Source: Trabulsiella odontotermitis
GTDB taxonomy: Bacteria; Pseudomonadota; Gammaproteobacteria; Enterobacterales; Enterobacteriaceae
Length of the DNA: 64,000 nucleotides
Direction of reading: 5' to 3'
NCBI RefSeq assembly: GCF_001297775.1
Contig: NZ_LIFX01000005.1
Location: forward strand, 248,001 to 312,000
Shown here: in pieces, positions 10,278 through 19,562 of the stretch
Layout of the letters: each line of letters begins with the position of its first letter
Position numbering within the stretch: position 1 is the stretch's first letter
Position numbers and translations under genes: made by a program
The notes under the pieces: generated by a model
The model's input: only the letters and a program-made list of their open reading frames with translations
Told to the model about the DNA's origin: nothing
The model's database searches: none

Positions 10278-11579
10278 ATGGCTCAAGAAATCGAATTAAA
10301 GTTTATTGTTTGTGACGAGGGCGTGGAAACGCTGCGTCAGCACCTCAACACCCTGACCACGGAGCATCATCCCGCCGGGGAGTTGCTCAATATCTACTAC
10401 GAAACCGCCGATACCTGGCTGCGCCGCCATGACATGGGCCTGCGTATTCGTGGCGTTCAGGGTCGTTATGAAATGACCATGAAGATCGCCGGACGCGTGG
10501 TAGGCGGGCTGCATCAGCGCCCGGAATACAACATTGAACTCGACAAGCCCGAGCTGGCGCTTGACCGCTTCCCGGTGGACGTCTGGCCTGACGGAGAACT
10601 GCCTGCCGATCTGGCGAGCCGCGTCCAGCCACTGTTCAGCACCAATTTCGAACGCGAAAAATGGCTGGTTAACGAAGGCGACAGCCGTATTGAAATTGCG
10701 CTCGATCGCGGTGAAGTGAAAGCGGGTGAGCATCACGAACCGATTTGCGAACTGGAGCTGGAGTTACTCTCCGGGCGGACGGAAGATGTCCTGAAGCTGT
10801 CGCATCAGCTGGTGGGACTGGCGGTGCTGCGTCAGGGAAGCCTGAGCAAAGCGGCGCGCGGCTATCATCTGGCGCAGGGTAATGCAGAACGCGAAGTCAA
10901 ACCGCTGAGCGTGCTGCCGCTGGTCGCTAAAGCAAGTGTTGAGCAGGGGATGGCCGCCGCGCTGGAGAATGCGCTGGCGCACTGGCAGTATCACGAAGAA
11001 TTGTGGATCCGCGGCAACGACAGCGCGCGCCCGGAAATCATGAACGCCATTGCCCGTATTCGTCACGCGCTGATGCTGTTCGGCGGTCTGGTGCCCCGCA
11101 AAGCCAGCGCGCGCCTGCGTGATCAGCTCACCCTGGCGGAAGCGACGCTGACCTCTGCGGTGTCGGCGCAGACGGCGGTTTATGACGTGCAAACCGCCCA
11201 GGCGAAGCTGACGCTCACCGAATGGCTGGTGATGCGCGGCTGGCAGCCGTTCATCGACGAAAAAACGCAGCCAAAGCTGGCTGATTCCTGTAAACGTTTT
11301 GCCGACATACAGCTTTCGCGCGTGGCGGCAGAGCTCAAAAAAGCCTTCGCGCACCCGCTTGGCGATCGTTATGCCGATCAGTTGCCGCGCCTCGCCCGGG
11401 ATCTCGACAGTGTGATGCTGCTGGCGGGCTATTACCCTGAGGCCGCCGTACAGGCGTGGCTGGAGCCCTGGCAGGGACTGAGCCAGTCGATTGCTCATCG
11501 CCAGCGTAATGACATTGAACTCTTCCGCAATGAAGCGTTAAACGCAGAACCGTTCTGGCTGCACAGCGGAAAACGATAA
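10278..11579 (+). CDS. ygiF: inorganic triphosphatase YgiF (CYTH-CHAD)
   Basis: Hydrolyses inorganic tripolyphosphate. The N-terminal CYTH domain (residues about 1-200) begins with the diagnostic ExExK motif at Glu4, Glu6 and Lys8. The C-terminal half (about 210-433) is a CHAD helical domain rich in His/Arg, thought to bind polyphosphate. It has 433 residues, as in E. coli. It lies 19 bases before glnE and is probably co-transcribed with it, the same arrangement as in E. coli. Confidence 0.95.
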   Translation: MAQEIELKFIVCDEGVETLRQHLNTLTTEHHPAGELLNIYYETADTWLRRHDMGLRIRGVQGRYEMTMKIAGRVVGGLHQRPEYNIELDKPELALDRFPVDVWPDGELPADLASRVQPLFSTNFEREKWLVNEGDSRIEIALDRGEVKAGEHHEPICELELELLSGRTEDVLKLSHQLVGLAVLRQGSLSKAARGYHLAQGNAEREVKPLSVLPLVAKASVEQGMAAALENALAHWQYHEELWIRGNDSARPEIMNAIARIRHALMLFGGLVPRKASARLRDQLTLAEATLTSAVSAQTAVYDVQTAQAKLTLTEWLVMRGWQPFIDEKTQPKLADSCKRFADIQLSRVAAELKKAFAHPLGDRYADQLPRLARDLDSVMLLAGYYPEAAVQAWLEPWQGLSQSIAHRQRNDIELFRNEALNAEPFWLHSGKR

Positions 11580-11598
11580 CTCAGGCAGGATACCTTTT

Positions 11599-14451
11599 AT
11601 GATGCCGCTCTCTTCGCCGTTACAGCAACACTGGCAGACCGTTGTGGACAGGTTGCCGGAAGATTTCCCCGTCGCCACGCTCAGCCTGCAGGCGCAGGCC
11701 GTACTGGTGTTCAGTGATTTTGTACAGGACAGTCTGGCGGCACATCCCGACTGGCTTTCCAGTCTGGAAAGCACGCCGCCGCAGGCGGGCGAAGAGGCGC
11801 ATTACGCCACCTGGCTGCGCGAGGCGCTGGCTGCCGTGCAGGATGAAACCGCGCTGATGCGCGAGCTGCGGCTGTTTCGCCGCCGTATTATGGTGCGCAT
11901 CGCCTGGATGCAGACGCTGTCGCTGGTGAGCGAAGAAAATACGTTGCAGCAACTGAGCACGCTTGCCGAAACGCTGATCGTCGCCTCGCGCGACTGGCTG
12001 TACGACGCCTGCTGCCGCGACTGGGGAACGCCCTGTAATGCCGACGGCGTGCCGCAGCCGCTGCTGATCCTCGGGATGGGCAAACTCGGGGGCGGCGAGC
12101 TGAATTTTTCCTCGGATATCGATCTGATTTTTGTCTGGCCTGAGCACGGCTCGACCCGCGGCGGGCGGCGTGAACTGGATAACGCACAGTTTTTCACCCG
12201 CCTCGGACAACGGCTGATCAAAGTGCTCGACCAGCCGACGCAGGACGGCTTTGTCTACCGTGTTGATATGCGGTTGCGTCCGTTTGGCGACAGCGGCCCG
12301 CTGGTGCTGAGTTTTGCCGCGTTTGAAGATTACTATCAGGAGCAGGGGCGCGACTGGGAGCGCTACGCGATGGTCAAAGCGCGCCCGATGGGGGACGCCG
12401 ATGACGTCAATGCCAGCGAGTTACGGGCAATGCTGCGACCGTTTGTCTTCCGCCGCTACATCGATTTCAGCGTGATCCAGTCGCTGCGCAATATGAAAGG
12501 GATGATTGCCCGTGAGGTGCGCCGTCGCGGCCTGAAAGACAACATCAAGCTGGGTGCGGGCGGGATCCGCGAAATCGAGTTTGTCGTGCAGGTGTTCCAG
12601 TTGATCCGCGGTGGTCGCGAGCCGTCGTTGCAGTCGCGCTCGCTACTGGCGACGCTGGAAGCCATTGAGGCGCTGCATCTGCTGCCGGAGGGTGATGCAG
12701 ACCAGCTGCGCGTGGCCTATCTGTTCCTGCGCCGCCTGGAAAACCTGCTGCAAAGCATTAATGACGAACAAACCCAGACGCTACCGGTCGATGAACTGAA
12801 CCGCTCGCGCCTGGCGTGGGGGATGCATTTCCCTGACTGGGCCGCGCTCGAAGCGCAACTGACCGCCCATATGACCGCCGTTCGCCGTATCTTTAACGAG
12901 CTGATTGGCGATGACGAAACGCCGTCGCAGGAGGAGGCGATTTCAGAACTGTGGCGCGAGCTGTGGCAGGATGCGTTGCAGGAAGAGGACACCACGCCAG
13001 TGCTGGCGCATCTGTCCGACAGCGATCGCCATCAGGTGGTGGCATTGATCGCTGATTTCCGTAAAGAGCTTGATCGGCGTTCTATTGGCCCGCGCGGGCG
13101 GCAGGTGCTGGATCAACTGATGCCGAATCTGCTGAGCGAAATTTGCAGCCGTGACGACGCACCGGTGCCGCTGGTGCGCATTACGCCGCTGCTGACCAGC
13201 ATTGTCACCCGTACCACCTATCTTGAGCTGCTGAGCGAGTTCCCCGGCGCGCTCAAGCATCTGATTTCACTCTGCGCCGCCTCACCGATGGTCGCCAGCC
13301 AACTGGCGCGTTATCCGCTGCTGTTGGACGAACTGCTCGATCCCGGCACGCTGTATCAGCCGACCGCCACCGACGCCTACCGCGACGATCTGCGCCAGTA
13401 TCTGTTGCGGGTGCCTGAAGAAGATGAAGAACAACAGCTGGAGGCGCTACGCCAGTTCAAACAGGCGCAACTATTGCGTGTAGCGGCAGCCGATATCGCC
13501 GGGACGCTGCCGGTAATGAAAGTGAGCGATCACTTAACCTGGCTGGCGGAAGCGATGATCGACGCCGTTGTGCATCAGGCCTGGATACAAATGGTGGCGC
13601 GTTACGGGCAACCGACACACCTGCACGATCGCGAAGGCCGCGGTTTTGCCGTGGTCGGTTACGGCAAGCTGGGCGGCTGGGAGCTGGGTTACAGCTCTGA
13701 TCTCGATCTGGTATTCCTGCATGATTGCCCGGCGGACGTGATGACCGATGGCGAGCGGGAAATCGACGGTCGTCAGTTCTACCTGCGACTGGCGCAACGC
13801 ATCATGCATCTTTTCAGTACCCGCACGTCGTCAGGCATTCTGTACGAAGTGGACGCTCGCTTACGTCCGTCCGGCGAGGCAGGCATGCTGGTGACGACCA
13901 CCGACGCCTTTGCCGATTATCAGAAAAATGAAGCCTGGACCTGGGAACATCAGGCGCTGGTTCGCGCCCGCGTGGTATATGGCGATCCGGGGTTACACGC
14001 ACAGTTCGATGCGATTCGTAAAGAAGTGCTCACCACTGAGCGTGATGGCGAAAAGCTGCAAACAGATGTTCGCGAAATGCGCGAGAAAATGCGCGCTCAT
14101 CTCGGTAATAAACACCGCGATCGCTTTGATATTAAAGCCGATGCCGGTGGCATTACCGATATCGAGTTTATTACGCAGTACCTGGTGCTGCGCTATGCTC
14201 ATCTGAAACCGAAGCTGACACGCTGGTCCGATAACGTCCGCATCCTCGAACTGCTGGCGCAGAACGACATTATGGATGAAGACGAAGCGATGGCGCTCAC
14301 GCGGGCCTACACCACGTTGCGTGATGAACTGCATCATCTGGCGCTGCAGGAATCCGCGGGCCACGTGGCGCAGGATGCCTTCGGTGAAGAACGCGCGCGG
14401 GTCAGTGCCAGCTGGCAGAAGTGGCTGGTGGAGTCGTGCGGTTCAAAGTAA
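11599..14451 (+). CDS. glnE: bifunctional glutamine synthetase adenylyltransferase/adenylyl-removase
   Basis: Reversibly adenylylates glutamine synthetase under PII (GlnB) control, tuning nitrogen assimilation. It has 950 residues (E. coli 946). Two nucleotidyltransferase domains are visible. The N-terminal deadenylylating domain has [18 protein letters not shown] near residue 160. The C-terminal adenylylating domain has [18 protein letters not shown] near residue 690. Each carries the paired catalytic Asp residues. Two adjacent ATG codons open the frame; either may start it, and an AGGA lies just upstream. It sits between ygiF and hldE in one direction. Confidence 0.97.
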   Translation: MMPLSSPLQQHWQTVVDRLPEDFPVATLSLQAQAVLVFSDFVQDSLAAHPDWLSSLESTPPQAGEEAHYATWLREALAAVQDETALMRELRLFRRRIMVRIAWMQTLSLVSEENTLQQLSTLAETLIVASRDWLYDACCRDWGTPCNADGVPQPLLILGMGKLGGGELNFSSDIDLIFVWPEHGSTRGGRRELDNAQFFTRLGQRLIKVLDQPTQDGFVYRVDMRLRPFGDSGPLVLSFAAFEDYYQEQGRDWERYAMVKARPMGDADDVNASELRAMLRPFVFRRYIDFSVIQSLRNMKGMIAREVRRRGLKDNIKLGAGGIREIEFVVQVFQLIRGGREPSLQSRSLLATLEAIEALHLLPEGDADQLRVAYLFLRRLENLLQSINDEQTQTLPVDELNRSRLAWGMHFPDWAALEAQLTAHMTAVRRIFNELIGDDETPSQEEAISELWRELWQDALQEEDTTPVLAHLSDSDRHQVVALIADFRKELDRRSIGPRGRQVLDQLMPNLLSEICSRDDAPVPLVRITPLLTSIVTRTTYLELLSEFPGALKHLISLCAASPMVASQLARYPLLLDELLDPGTLYQPTATDAYRDDLRQYLLRVPEEDEEQQLEALRQFKQAQLLRVAAADIAGTLPVMKVSDHLTWLAEAMIDAVVHQAWIQMVARYGQPTHLHDREGRGFAVVGYGKLGGWELGYSSDLDLVFLHDCPADVMTDGEREIDGRQFYLRLAQRIMHLFSTRTSSGILYEVDARLRPSGEAGMLVTTTDAFADYQKNEAWTWEHQALVRARVVYGDPGLHAQFDAIRKEVLTTERDGEKLQTDVREMREKMRAHLGNKHRDRFDIKADAGGITDIEFITQYLVLRYAHLKPKLTRWSDNVRILELLAQNDIMDEDEAMALTRAYTTLRDELHHLALQESAGHVAQDAFGEERARVSASWQKWLVESCGSK

Positions 14452-14498
14452 GTGGTGGTATCATCGCGCGCAAATTGTGAATCTTTCAGGAGTCAGGA

Positions 14499-15932
14499 AT
14501 GAAAGTAACGCTGCCAGAGTTCGAACGTGCAGGCGTCATGGTCGTCGGGGATGTGATGCTGGATCGCTACTGGTATGGGCCGACCAGCCGTATATCACCA
14601 GAAGCGCCGGTTCCGGTCGTGAAAGTCGACACTATCGAAGAGCGCCCGGGCGGCGCGGCGAACGTGGCGATGAACATCGCTTCGCTCGGTGCTGGTGCAC
14701 GTCTGGTCGGGCTGACCGGGATTGACGATGCGGCTCGCGCGCTCAGTAAAGCGCTGGCGGACGTCAACGTGAAGTGTGATTTCGTTACTGTTCCGACGCA
14801 TCCTACCATTACCAAACTGCGTGTCCTGTCGCGCAACCAGCAACTGATCCGTCTCGATTTCGAAGAAGGGTTTGCGGATGTTGACCCGCAACCAATGCAC
14901 GAGCGTATTCAGCAGGCGCTGGGTAACATTGGCGCTCTGGTGCTTTCCGACTACGCCAAAGGCGCGCTGAGCAGCGTTCAGTCGATGATCCAACTGGCGC
15001 GTAAAGCGGGTGTTCCGGTGCTGATCGACCCGAAAGGCGCGGAATTTGAACGTTATCGCGGTGCGACCTTGCTGACGCCGAACCTGTCCGAGTTCGAAGC
15101 CGTGGTTGGTAAGTGCAAAGACGAAGCGCAGATCGTTGAGCGCGGCATGAAGCTGATTGCCGATTTTGAGCTGTCCGCGCTGCTGGTGACCCGTTCTGAG
15201 CAGGGCATGACGCTGCTGCAGCCGGGCAAAGACGCACTGCATATGCCGACGCAGGCGCAGGAAGTGTATGACGTCACCGGCGCAGGCGACACGGTGATTG
15301 GCGTGCTGGCGGCGACGCTGGCGGCCGGAAAAACGCTTGAAGAAGCGTGCTACTTCGCCAATGCGGCGGCGGGCGTGGTCGTTGGCAAACTCGGTACCTC
15401 GACCGTTTCGCCAGTCGAACTGGAAAACGCGGTGCGTGGCCGTGCCGATACCGGTTTTGGCGTGATGACCGAAGATGAGCTGAAGCAGGCGGTTATCGCG
15501 GCGCGCAAACGCGGCGAGAAAGTGGTGATGACCAACGGCGTCTTCGACATTCTGCATGCCGGTCACGTCTCTTATCTGGCGAACGCGCGTAAGCTGGGTG
15601 ATCGCCTGATTGTGGCAGTGAACAGCGACGCTTCCACCAAACGCCTGAAAGGTGAAAGCCGCCCGGTTAACCCGCTGGAACAGCGGATGATCGTGCTGGG
15701 CGCGCTGGAATCGGTCGACTGGGTGGTCTCTTTCGAAGAAGACACGCCGCAGCGCCTGATTGCCGGGATCCTGCCGGACCTACTGGTGAAAGGCGGTGAT
15801 TACAAGCCGGATGAGATCGCCGGTAGCGAAGAAGTCTGGGCCAACGGCGGCGACGTAATGGTGCTGAACTTCGAAGATGGCTGCTCCACCACCAATATCA
15901 TCAAGAAAATTCAGAAAGACAGCGGCAAGTAA
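14499..15932 (+). CDS. hldE: bifunctional heptose 7-phosphate kinase / heptose 1-phosphate adenylyltransferase
   Basis: Two steps of ADP-L-glycero-D-manno-heptose synthesis for the LPS inner core. It has 477 residues, as in E. coli. The N-terminal ribokinase-like domain (about 1-318) has the anion-hole motif [10 protein letters not shown] near residue 260. The C-terminal nucleotidyltransferase domain (about 344-477) has [15 protein letters not shown] with the HxGH site. A strong GGAG precedes the start. In E. coli yqiK-yqiJ separate this gene from glgS; here they are absent and glgS follows directly. Confidence 0.98.
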   Translation: MKVTLPEFERAGVMVVGDVMLDRYWYGPTSRISPEAPVPVVKVDTIEERPGGAANVAMNIASLGAGARLVGLTGIDDAARALSKALADVNVKCDFVTVPTHPTITKLRVLSRNQQLIRLDFEEGFADVDPQPMHERIQQALGNIGALVLSDYAKGALSSVQSMIQLARKAGVPVLIDPKGAEFERYRGATLLTPNLSEFEAVVGKCKDEAQIVERGMKLIADFELSALLVTRSEQGMTLLQPGKDALHMPTQAQEVYDVTGAGDTVIGVLAATLAAGKTLEEACYFANAAAGVVVGKLGTSTVSPVELENAVRGRADTGFGVMTEDELKQAVIAARKRGEKVVMTNGVFDILHAGHVSYLANARKLGDRLIVAVNSDASTKRLKGESRPVNPLEQRMIVLGALESVDWVVSFEEDTPQRLIAGILPDLLVKGGDYKPDEIAGSEEVWANGGDVMVLNFEDGCSTTNIIKKIQKDSGK

Positions 15933-15970
15933 CGCCACAGGCTTTCCTGAAAAAACCTCCCGCTATACCA

Positions 15971-16005
15971 CACTGCGCGCCCGGTTCTTTACCGGGCGCG
16001 CAGTG
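15971..16005. repeat. 14-bp perfect inverted repeat after hldE
   Basis: CACTGCGCGCCCGG at 15971-15984 pairs perfectly with 15992-16005 across a 7-base loop. No T-run follows, so it is an unusually stable hairpin rather than a textbook intrinsic terminator. Likely roles are 3'-end stabilisation of hldE mRNA or Rho-assisted termination. Confidence 0.7.
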
Positions 16006-16172
16006 CCCGTCGTCGAGAAAACGTGACAAATGTGTGGGTTTATGACACAGCGCATAAATTAGCGAATGAATGAGCACGTTTTGCGTGCATTTAGCCTAAA
16101 GTAAGATAAATACTGGAAGCAGGAAAAAGCATATAGCCGACTCAGAAACGCATTGACTGAAGGAGTATGCCG

Positions 16173-16376
16173 ATGAACCAACACGAACTCTACATTTTGA
16201 ACAATTTCGATTTTATCGCCCGTAGCTTTGCCAGAATGCACTCGCTTGGCCAATCGGTTGATCTCGAGGCAGTCACAGGGAATATGGATGAAGCGCAACG
16301 AGAGTGGTTCTACTTTCGCTATGAGTTTTACTGTCAACAGGCGCTGAGAGTGAGATCCCCTGAGGTAGAGCACTAA
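16173..16376 (+). CDS. glgS: surface composition regulator GlgS/ScoP
   Basis: Small cytoplasmic regulator. The E. coli homologue affects motility, surface adhesins and glycogen; it was once thought to be a glycogen primer protein. It has 67 residues; the [14 protein letters not shown] and AVTGNMDE blocks are conserved with E. coli. I chose the ATG at 16173 because AGGAG at 16161-16165 is correctly spaced from it and far too close to the ATG at 16167. It is followed by a clear terminator. In E. coli the gene depends on RpoS; I cannot confirm that from the sequence. Confidence 0.9.
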   Translation: MNQHELYILNNFDFIARSFARMHSLGQSVDLEAVTGNMDEAQREWFYFRYEFYCQQALRVRSPEVEH

Positions 16377-16381
16377 GTAAC

Positions 16382-16406
16382 AACGGGCCGAAAGGCCCGT
16401 TATTGT
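16382..16406. terminator. terminator between glgS and ubiK
   Basis: AACGGGCC-GAAA-GGCCCGTT stem with a stable GAAA tetraloop, followed by ATTGTTTT. It lies in the short convergent gap and probably serves glgS. Confidence 0.85.
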
Positions 16407-16408
16407 TT

Positions 16409-16693
16409 TCAGTCCTGTTGTTCTACTGGCGGTGTGACGGCTGCGGGTGCGCTGGCGCGATTTTCCAGCTCACTGAGGCGTTGTTCCAGCAGCGCCAGTT
16501 TCTCGCGTGTGCGCAGCAGCACCTGCGTTTGCACATCAAATTCTTCGCGGCTCACCAGATCCAGCCGGGTTAACTGCGACTGCAGCACCTGACGGATTTT
16601 TTTCTCCACATCGTCACCAAAGTCACGCAGACCTTTCGGCATCGATTCGTGTACCTGGCGGGCGATTTGCTCAATTTTCTTCGGGTCAATCAT
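16409..16693 (-). CDS. ubiK: ubiquinone biosynthesis accessory factor UbiK (YqiC)
   Basis: Accessory factor for aerobic ubiquinone synthesis that binds UbiJ and lipids; also called membrane fusogenic protein. It has 94 residues from the ATG at 16693 ([19 protein letters not shown]). A coiled-coil C-terminal half, [17 protein letters not shown], mediates trimerisation. The tail after it is Ala/Pro-rich and variable. The frame continues 25 codons upstream without recognisable homology. It is divergent from ribB, whose leader carries the FMN riboswitch. Confidence 0.94.
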   Translation of the reverse strand: MIDPKKIEQIARQVHESMPKGLRDFGDDVEKKIRQVLQSQLTRLDLVSREEFDVQTQVLLRTREKLALLEQRLSELENRASAPAAVTPPVEQQD

Positions 16694-16828
16694 CGTAGTT
16701 TCCCTGATCGTCTCTGTTCTGATGTTCATTGTAGTGCCTGAACGGAAGTCGATAAACCAGAAATACAAATGTTTGAACTCAATGCATTGCCCGGGATAGT
16801 CAATCGCGTTATAGTTAACCCGCTTATT

Positions 16829-16970
16829 CTCAGGGCGGGGCGAAATTCCCCACCGGCGGTAAATCAGCTTACGCTGAAAGCCCGCGAGCGCTCCTGAATT
16901 TTCAGGAGGTCAGCAGATCCGGTGTAATTCCGGGGCCGACGGTTAAAGTCCGGATGGGAGAGAGTAACGA
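16829..16970 (+). ncRNA. FMN riboswitch (RFN element) of ribB
   Basis: The leader shows the RFN hallmarks in order: GGGCGGGGCGAAATTCCCCA at the 5' side, CCGGCGGTAAATCAG, the variable stem ending in TCAGCAGATCCGGTG, CCGACGGTTAAAGTCCGGAT, and the closing GGGAGAGAGTAACG. Family knowledge: FMN binding reduces ribB expression. The same leader is reported as the small RNA SroG in E. coli. It occupies most of the 383-base gap between ubiK and ribB. Confidence 0.95.
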
Positions 16971-17005
16971 TCCAGTCGGGTTTGCGCCCGCTCACGTTAT
17001 TTTTT
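16965..17005 (+). terminator. expression-platform terminator of the FMN riboswitch
   Basis: TAACG (the 3' edge of the aptamer) can pair with CGTTA, enclosing a CGGG...CCCG inner stem, and the stem is followed by seven T residues. The overlap with the aptamer gives the switch a way to couple FMN binding to early termination 70 bases before ribB. Confidence 0.65.
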
Positions 17006-17076
17006 TGCCGCTTGTACGGTACTCCTAAGACTGCCCTGATTCTGGTAACCACAAATTTAATGAGGTTTTTATTACC

Positions 17077-17730
17077 ATGAATCAGACGCTACTTTCCTCT
17101 TTTGGCACGCCATTCGAACGTGTGGAAAACGCACTGGCCGCACTGCGCGAAGGCCGCGGTGTAATGGTGCTGGATGATGAAGATCGTGAAAACGAAGGTG
17201 ACATGATTTTCGCCGCCGAAACCATGACTGTTGAACAAATGGCGCTGACCATTCGTCACGGCAGCGGCATTGTTTGTCTGTGCCTGACCGAAGATCGCCG
17301 CAAACAGCTCGATCTGCCGATGATGGTTGAGAACAACACCAGTGCCTACGGCACCGGCTTTACCGTTACCATCGAAGCCGCTGAAGGCGTAACGACTGGG
17401 GTTTCTGCCGCTGATCGCGTGACTACCGTGCGCGCGGCGATTGCGGATGGCGCTAAGCCGTCCGACCTGAACCGTCCTGGTCACGTGTTCCCGCTGCGTG
17501 CGCAGCCGGGCGGCGTGCTGACCCGCGGCGGTCACACGGAAGCCACTATCGATCTGGTGACGCTGGCAGGTTTCAAACCAGCAGGTGTGCTGTGTGAACT
17601 GACCAATGATGATGGCTCAATGGCGCGCGCGCCGGAGTGCATCAAGTTTGCTGGTGAGCACAATATGGCCGTCGTGACTATCGAAGATCTGGTGGCTTAC
17701 CGCCAAAAGCACGAACGTAAAGCCAGCTGA
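17077..17730 (+). CDS. ribB: 3,4-dihydroxy-2-butanone 4-phosphate synthase RibB
   Basis: Converts ribulose 5-phosphate to formate and dihydroxybutanone phosphate, one of the two branches feeding lumazine synthase in riboflavin synthesis. It is a single-domain protein of 217 residues, exactly the E. coli length, with no GTP cyclohydrolase II fused. The acidic metal-binding loop [13 protein letters not shown] is near residue 33, and GHVFPLRA and RGGHTEA follow. It is controlled by the upstream FMN riboswitch and ends at a strong terminator. Confidence 0.98.
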   Translation: MNQTLLSSFGTPFERVENALAALREGRGVMVLDDEDRENEGDMIFAAETMTVEQMALTIRHGSGIVCLCLTEDRRKQLDLPMMVENNTSAYGTGFTVTIEAAEGVTTGVSAADRVTTVRAAIADGAKPSDLNRPGHVFPLRAQPGGVLTRGGHTEATIDLVTLAGFKPAGVLCELTNDDGSMARAPECIKFAGEHNMAVVTIEDLVAYRQKHERKAS

Positions 17731-17754
17731 AATTAACGCTGCTGCGAAGATGAG

Positions 17755-17780
17755 AAGCCGGGAGATTTCCCGGCTTTTTT
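17755..17780 (+). terminator. ribB terminator
   Basis: AGCCGGGA / TCCCGGCT stem followed by six T residues, directly before the stop codon of the convergent fimbrial tip gene. On the minus strand the stem lies beyond that stop and may also help end the fimbrial operon. Confidence 0.88.
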
Positions 17781-17784
17781 GCCT

Positions 17785-18825
17785 CTAGTGATAGTTGATC
17801 TTGATGGTGACCGTTTTACTGAATGGCCCGACGGCAATGTCCTGCGACGGGTTTTTCGTCAGCTCGGCGGTATAGTCATGGGTAAAACGTTCTTCCATCC
17901 CCGCAATGAAGGTTTCAAACGGCTGGTATACGTTAAAACGGGTATCAGTGTGCGTGGTATCGTCCGCGATGCGCAGCAAAAGACCATTTCCCATATTCAG
18001 ATGCGTGGCGTCATACAGCGCGCCGTCGTTGTCGTAAAAACTGGTTTCGACTTCAAAGGACTGTGTACAGCCCGCGGCCAGATCTTTGGTGGCGGATAAA
18101 CTGAATGACTGCGTTGCTGGTGTGGTCTGTAGTGCGCTTCGCGAAAGGACACCAAAGTCGACAACCTGATTCTGCGGCTCGAGGCTGATGTCGACACTGC
18201 AATCCAGGAAGGTGATGTTGTCGAGGCCATCAATGTTAAAACGCAGGTTTTTCGCGTCGCTCATCAGGTTCGCCCCGCCTTCACCGTCAAACTGCACGAC
18301 GTTAATCACGCCGAAGTCAAAATGTTCGTCCGTGTTAGCGGGTGTGGCTTTAAGCTGAATGAACAAGCGAAAGCGCGCGTTGAACGTGGTGTTTTCCTGC
18401 GGCGTCACCCCGTTACAGTTTGTGTCATATATGCCATCGTGTCGCTTGTCGAGACAGGCTCCGGCCGGAATGCCGATATCGGACCCCGTATAATCCACAC
18501 CGTTGTAGGTCACGCCAAAGGTAAAATAAGGATTATCAAGAACATCAGCGTTATTCGTCGCGGCCAGCATAAGCCAGGCGAAGAGAGACTCAGAGGGTTT
18601 AACGGAAGACCAGCTCTGGGCGTTATCACAATACACTGTGATGTTAATATCCCGGCTCTCCCAGATCTTACTGCCCAGCGGAGCATCGATCGGCACCATG
18701 AAGGGCGGCAATGTGACGGTGTAGTTGGTTGGGCCGCCGTGTACGCGCTGGTAGCAATCAACAGCCCAGGTGGGAGCGGCGAATAACGTCACCAGCAATG
18801 TGAACAAAAGCGCTAACGTACGCAT
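17785..18825 (-). CDS. yqiI: fimbrial tip adhesin-like protein (YqiI type)
   Basis: Last gene of the fimbrial operon; probably the two-domain tip adhesin. It has 346 residues with a signal peptide (MRTLALLFTLLVTLFAAPTWA). The N-terminal part (about 22-190) has several Cys residues, as in receptor-binding lectin domains. The C-terminal part resembles a pilin domain and ends in an alternating strand, VTIKINYH, typical of chaperone recognition. The start at 18825 has an AAGGGA at good distance and lies two bases after the chaperone stop; the frame extends 11 codons further upstream. The receptor is unknown. The yqiI symbol rests on operon position, since I could not align the protein to E. coli YqiI from memory. 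Confidence 0.75.
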   Translation of the reverse strand: MRTLALLFTLLVTLFAAPTWAVDCYQRVHGGPTNYTVTLPPFMVPIDAPLGSKIWESRDINITVYCDNAQSWSSVKPSESLFAWLMLAATNNADVLDNPYFTFGVTYNGVDYTGSDIGIPAGACLDKRHDGIYDTNCNGVTPQENTTFNARFRLFIQLKATPANTDEHFDFGVINVVQFDGEGGANLMSDAKNLRFNIDGLDNITFLDCSVDISLEPQNQVVDFGVLSRSALQTTPATQSFSLSATKDLAAGCTQSFEVETSFYDNDGALYDATHLNMGNGLLLRIADDTTHTDTRFNVYQPFETFIAGMEERFTHDYTAELTKNPSQDIAVGPFSKTVTIKINYH

Positions 18826-18827
18826 GT

Positions 18828-19562
18828 TTATCCCTTCTGTGCAGGCTGGCTGTCGCATTCGCGCTGAACGGCGTTACAACTGACTTTGTATAAATTCAGC
18901 CCGCCAAAATCACCGATGTAGCCTATCTGAAACTGCGAGGGCAGATCCTTCACCGGCAAGGTTTGCTCACTGAAGGGAATAAGCATGAGGCTGGTGGTGC
19001 CTTTCAGCAGTGTTTTTCCGTCAATGCCAACGTAGCCGATGGTCATGTGGTAGGGCGTGCTGTTCATGAAGTGCAACCCGTTTTCGGTTCGTGAGAGTTT
19101 GATGGACTTCCAGGGTAGCGACTGTCCGGTATTGAGGCGGATGGCTTTTGGTCGCCAGAACAGCTTCAGACGGCTTTGCATCGCAATCTGCACGACGTTC
19201 TGCCCTTCGCTGCGCGGTGGGATCTCTCTGACGTTGTAATAAAACAGCGATTCCCGGTCAGACGGCAGTCTGGCAAGCGCGGGCAATCCCATCAGCCTGA
19301 CCTGCGTCTGCTCGCCCGGCTCAAGCCGGACCAGCGGTGGAACGGTGGAAATATAATCGCGATCTTTCACCCCGGTCTGGTCTTCAATCCAGGATTGCGC
19401 GAGATAGGGTAGCGTCGGGCTTTTATTGCTGAGACGCAGGGAGATGCTTTTATCACCCTGGTTGAGGATAAGCCGGGTGCGATCGGGCAAAATGGCCGCG
19501 TACGTCAGGCTGGTGGCTGACAAAAAAAGGATCATTCCTTTCGCGATATCAGTCGCTTTCAT
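18828..19562 (-). CDS. yqiH: periplasmic fimbrial chaperone YqiH
   Basis: Immunoglobulin-like PapD-family chaperone that caps fimbrial subunits by donor-strand complementation and delivers them to the usher. It has 244 residues with a signal peptide ending near TYA. Hallmarks are the Arg in PDRTRLIL near the N-terminus, the Lys in RLKLFWRPKAIRL near residue 135, and the FYYNVREIPP motif. The sequence follows E. coli YqiH closely in motif order. Its start overlaps the end of the usher gene by 14 bases, which suggests translational coupling. Confidence 0.93.
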   Translation of the reverse strand: MKATDIAKGMILFLSATSLTYAAILPDRTRLILNQGDKSISLRLSNKSPTLPYLAQSWIEDQTGVKDRDYISTVPPLVRLEPGEQTQVRLMGLPALARLPSDRESLFYYNVREIPPRSEGQNVVQIAMQSRLKLFWRPKAIRLNTGQSLPWKSIKLSRTENGLHFMNSTPYHMTIGYVGIDGKTLLKGTTSLMLIPFSEQTLPVKDLPSQFQIGYIGDFGGLNLYKVSCNAVQRECDSQPAQKG

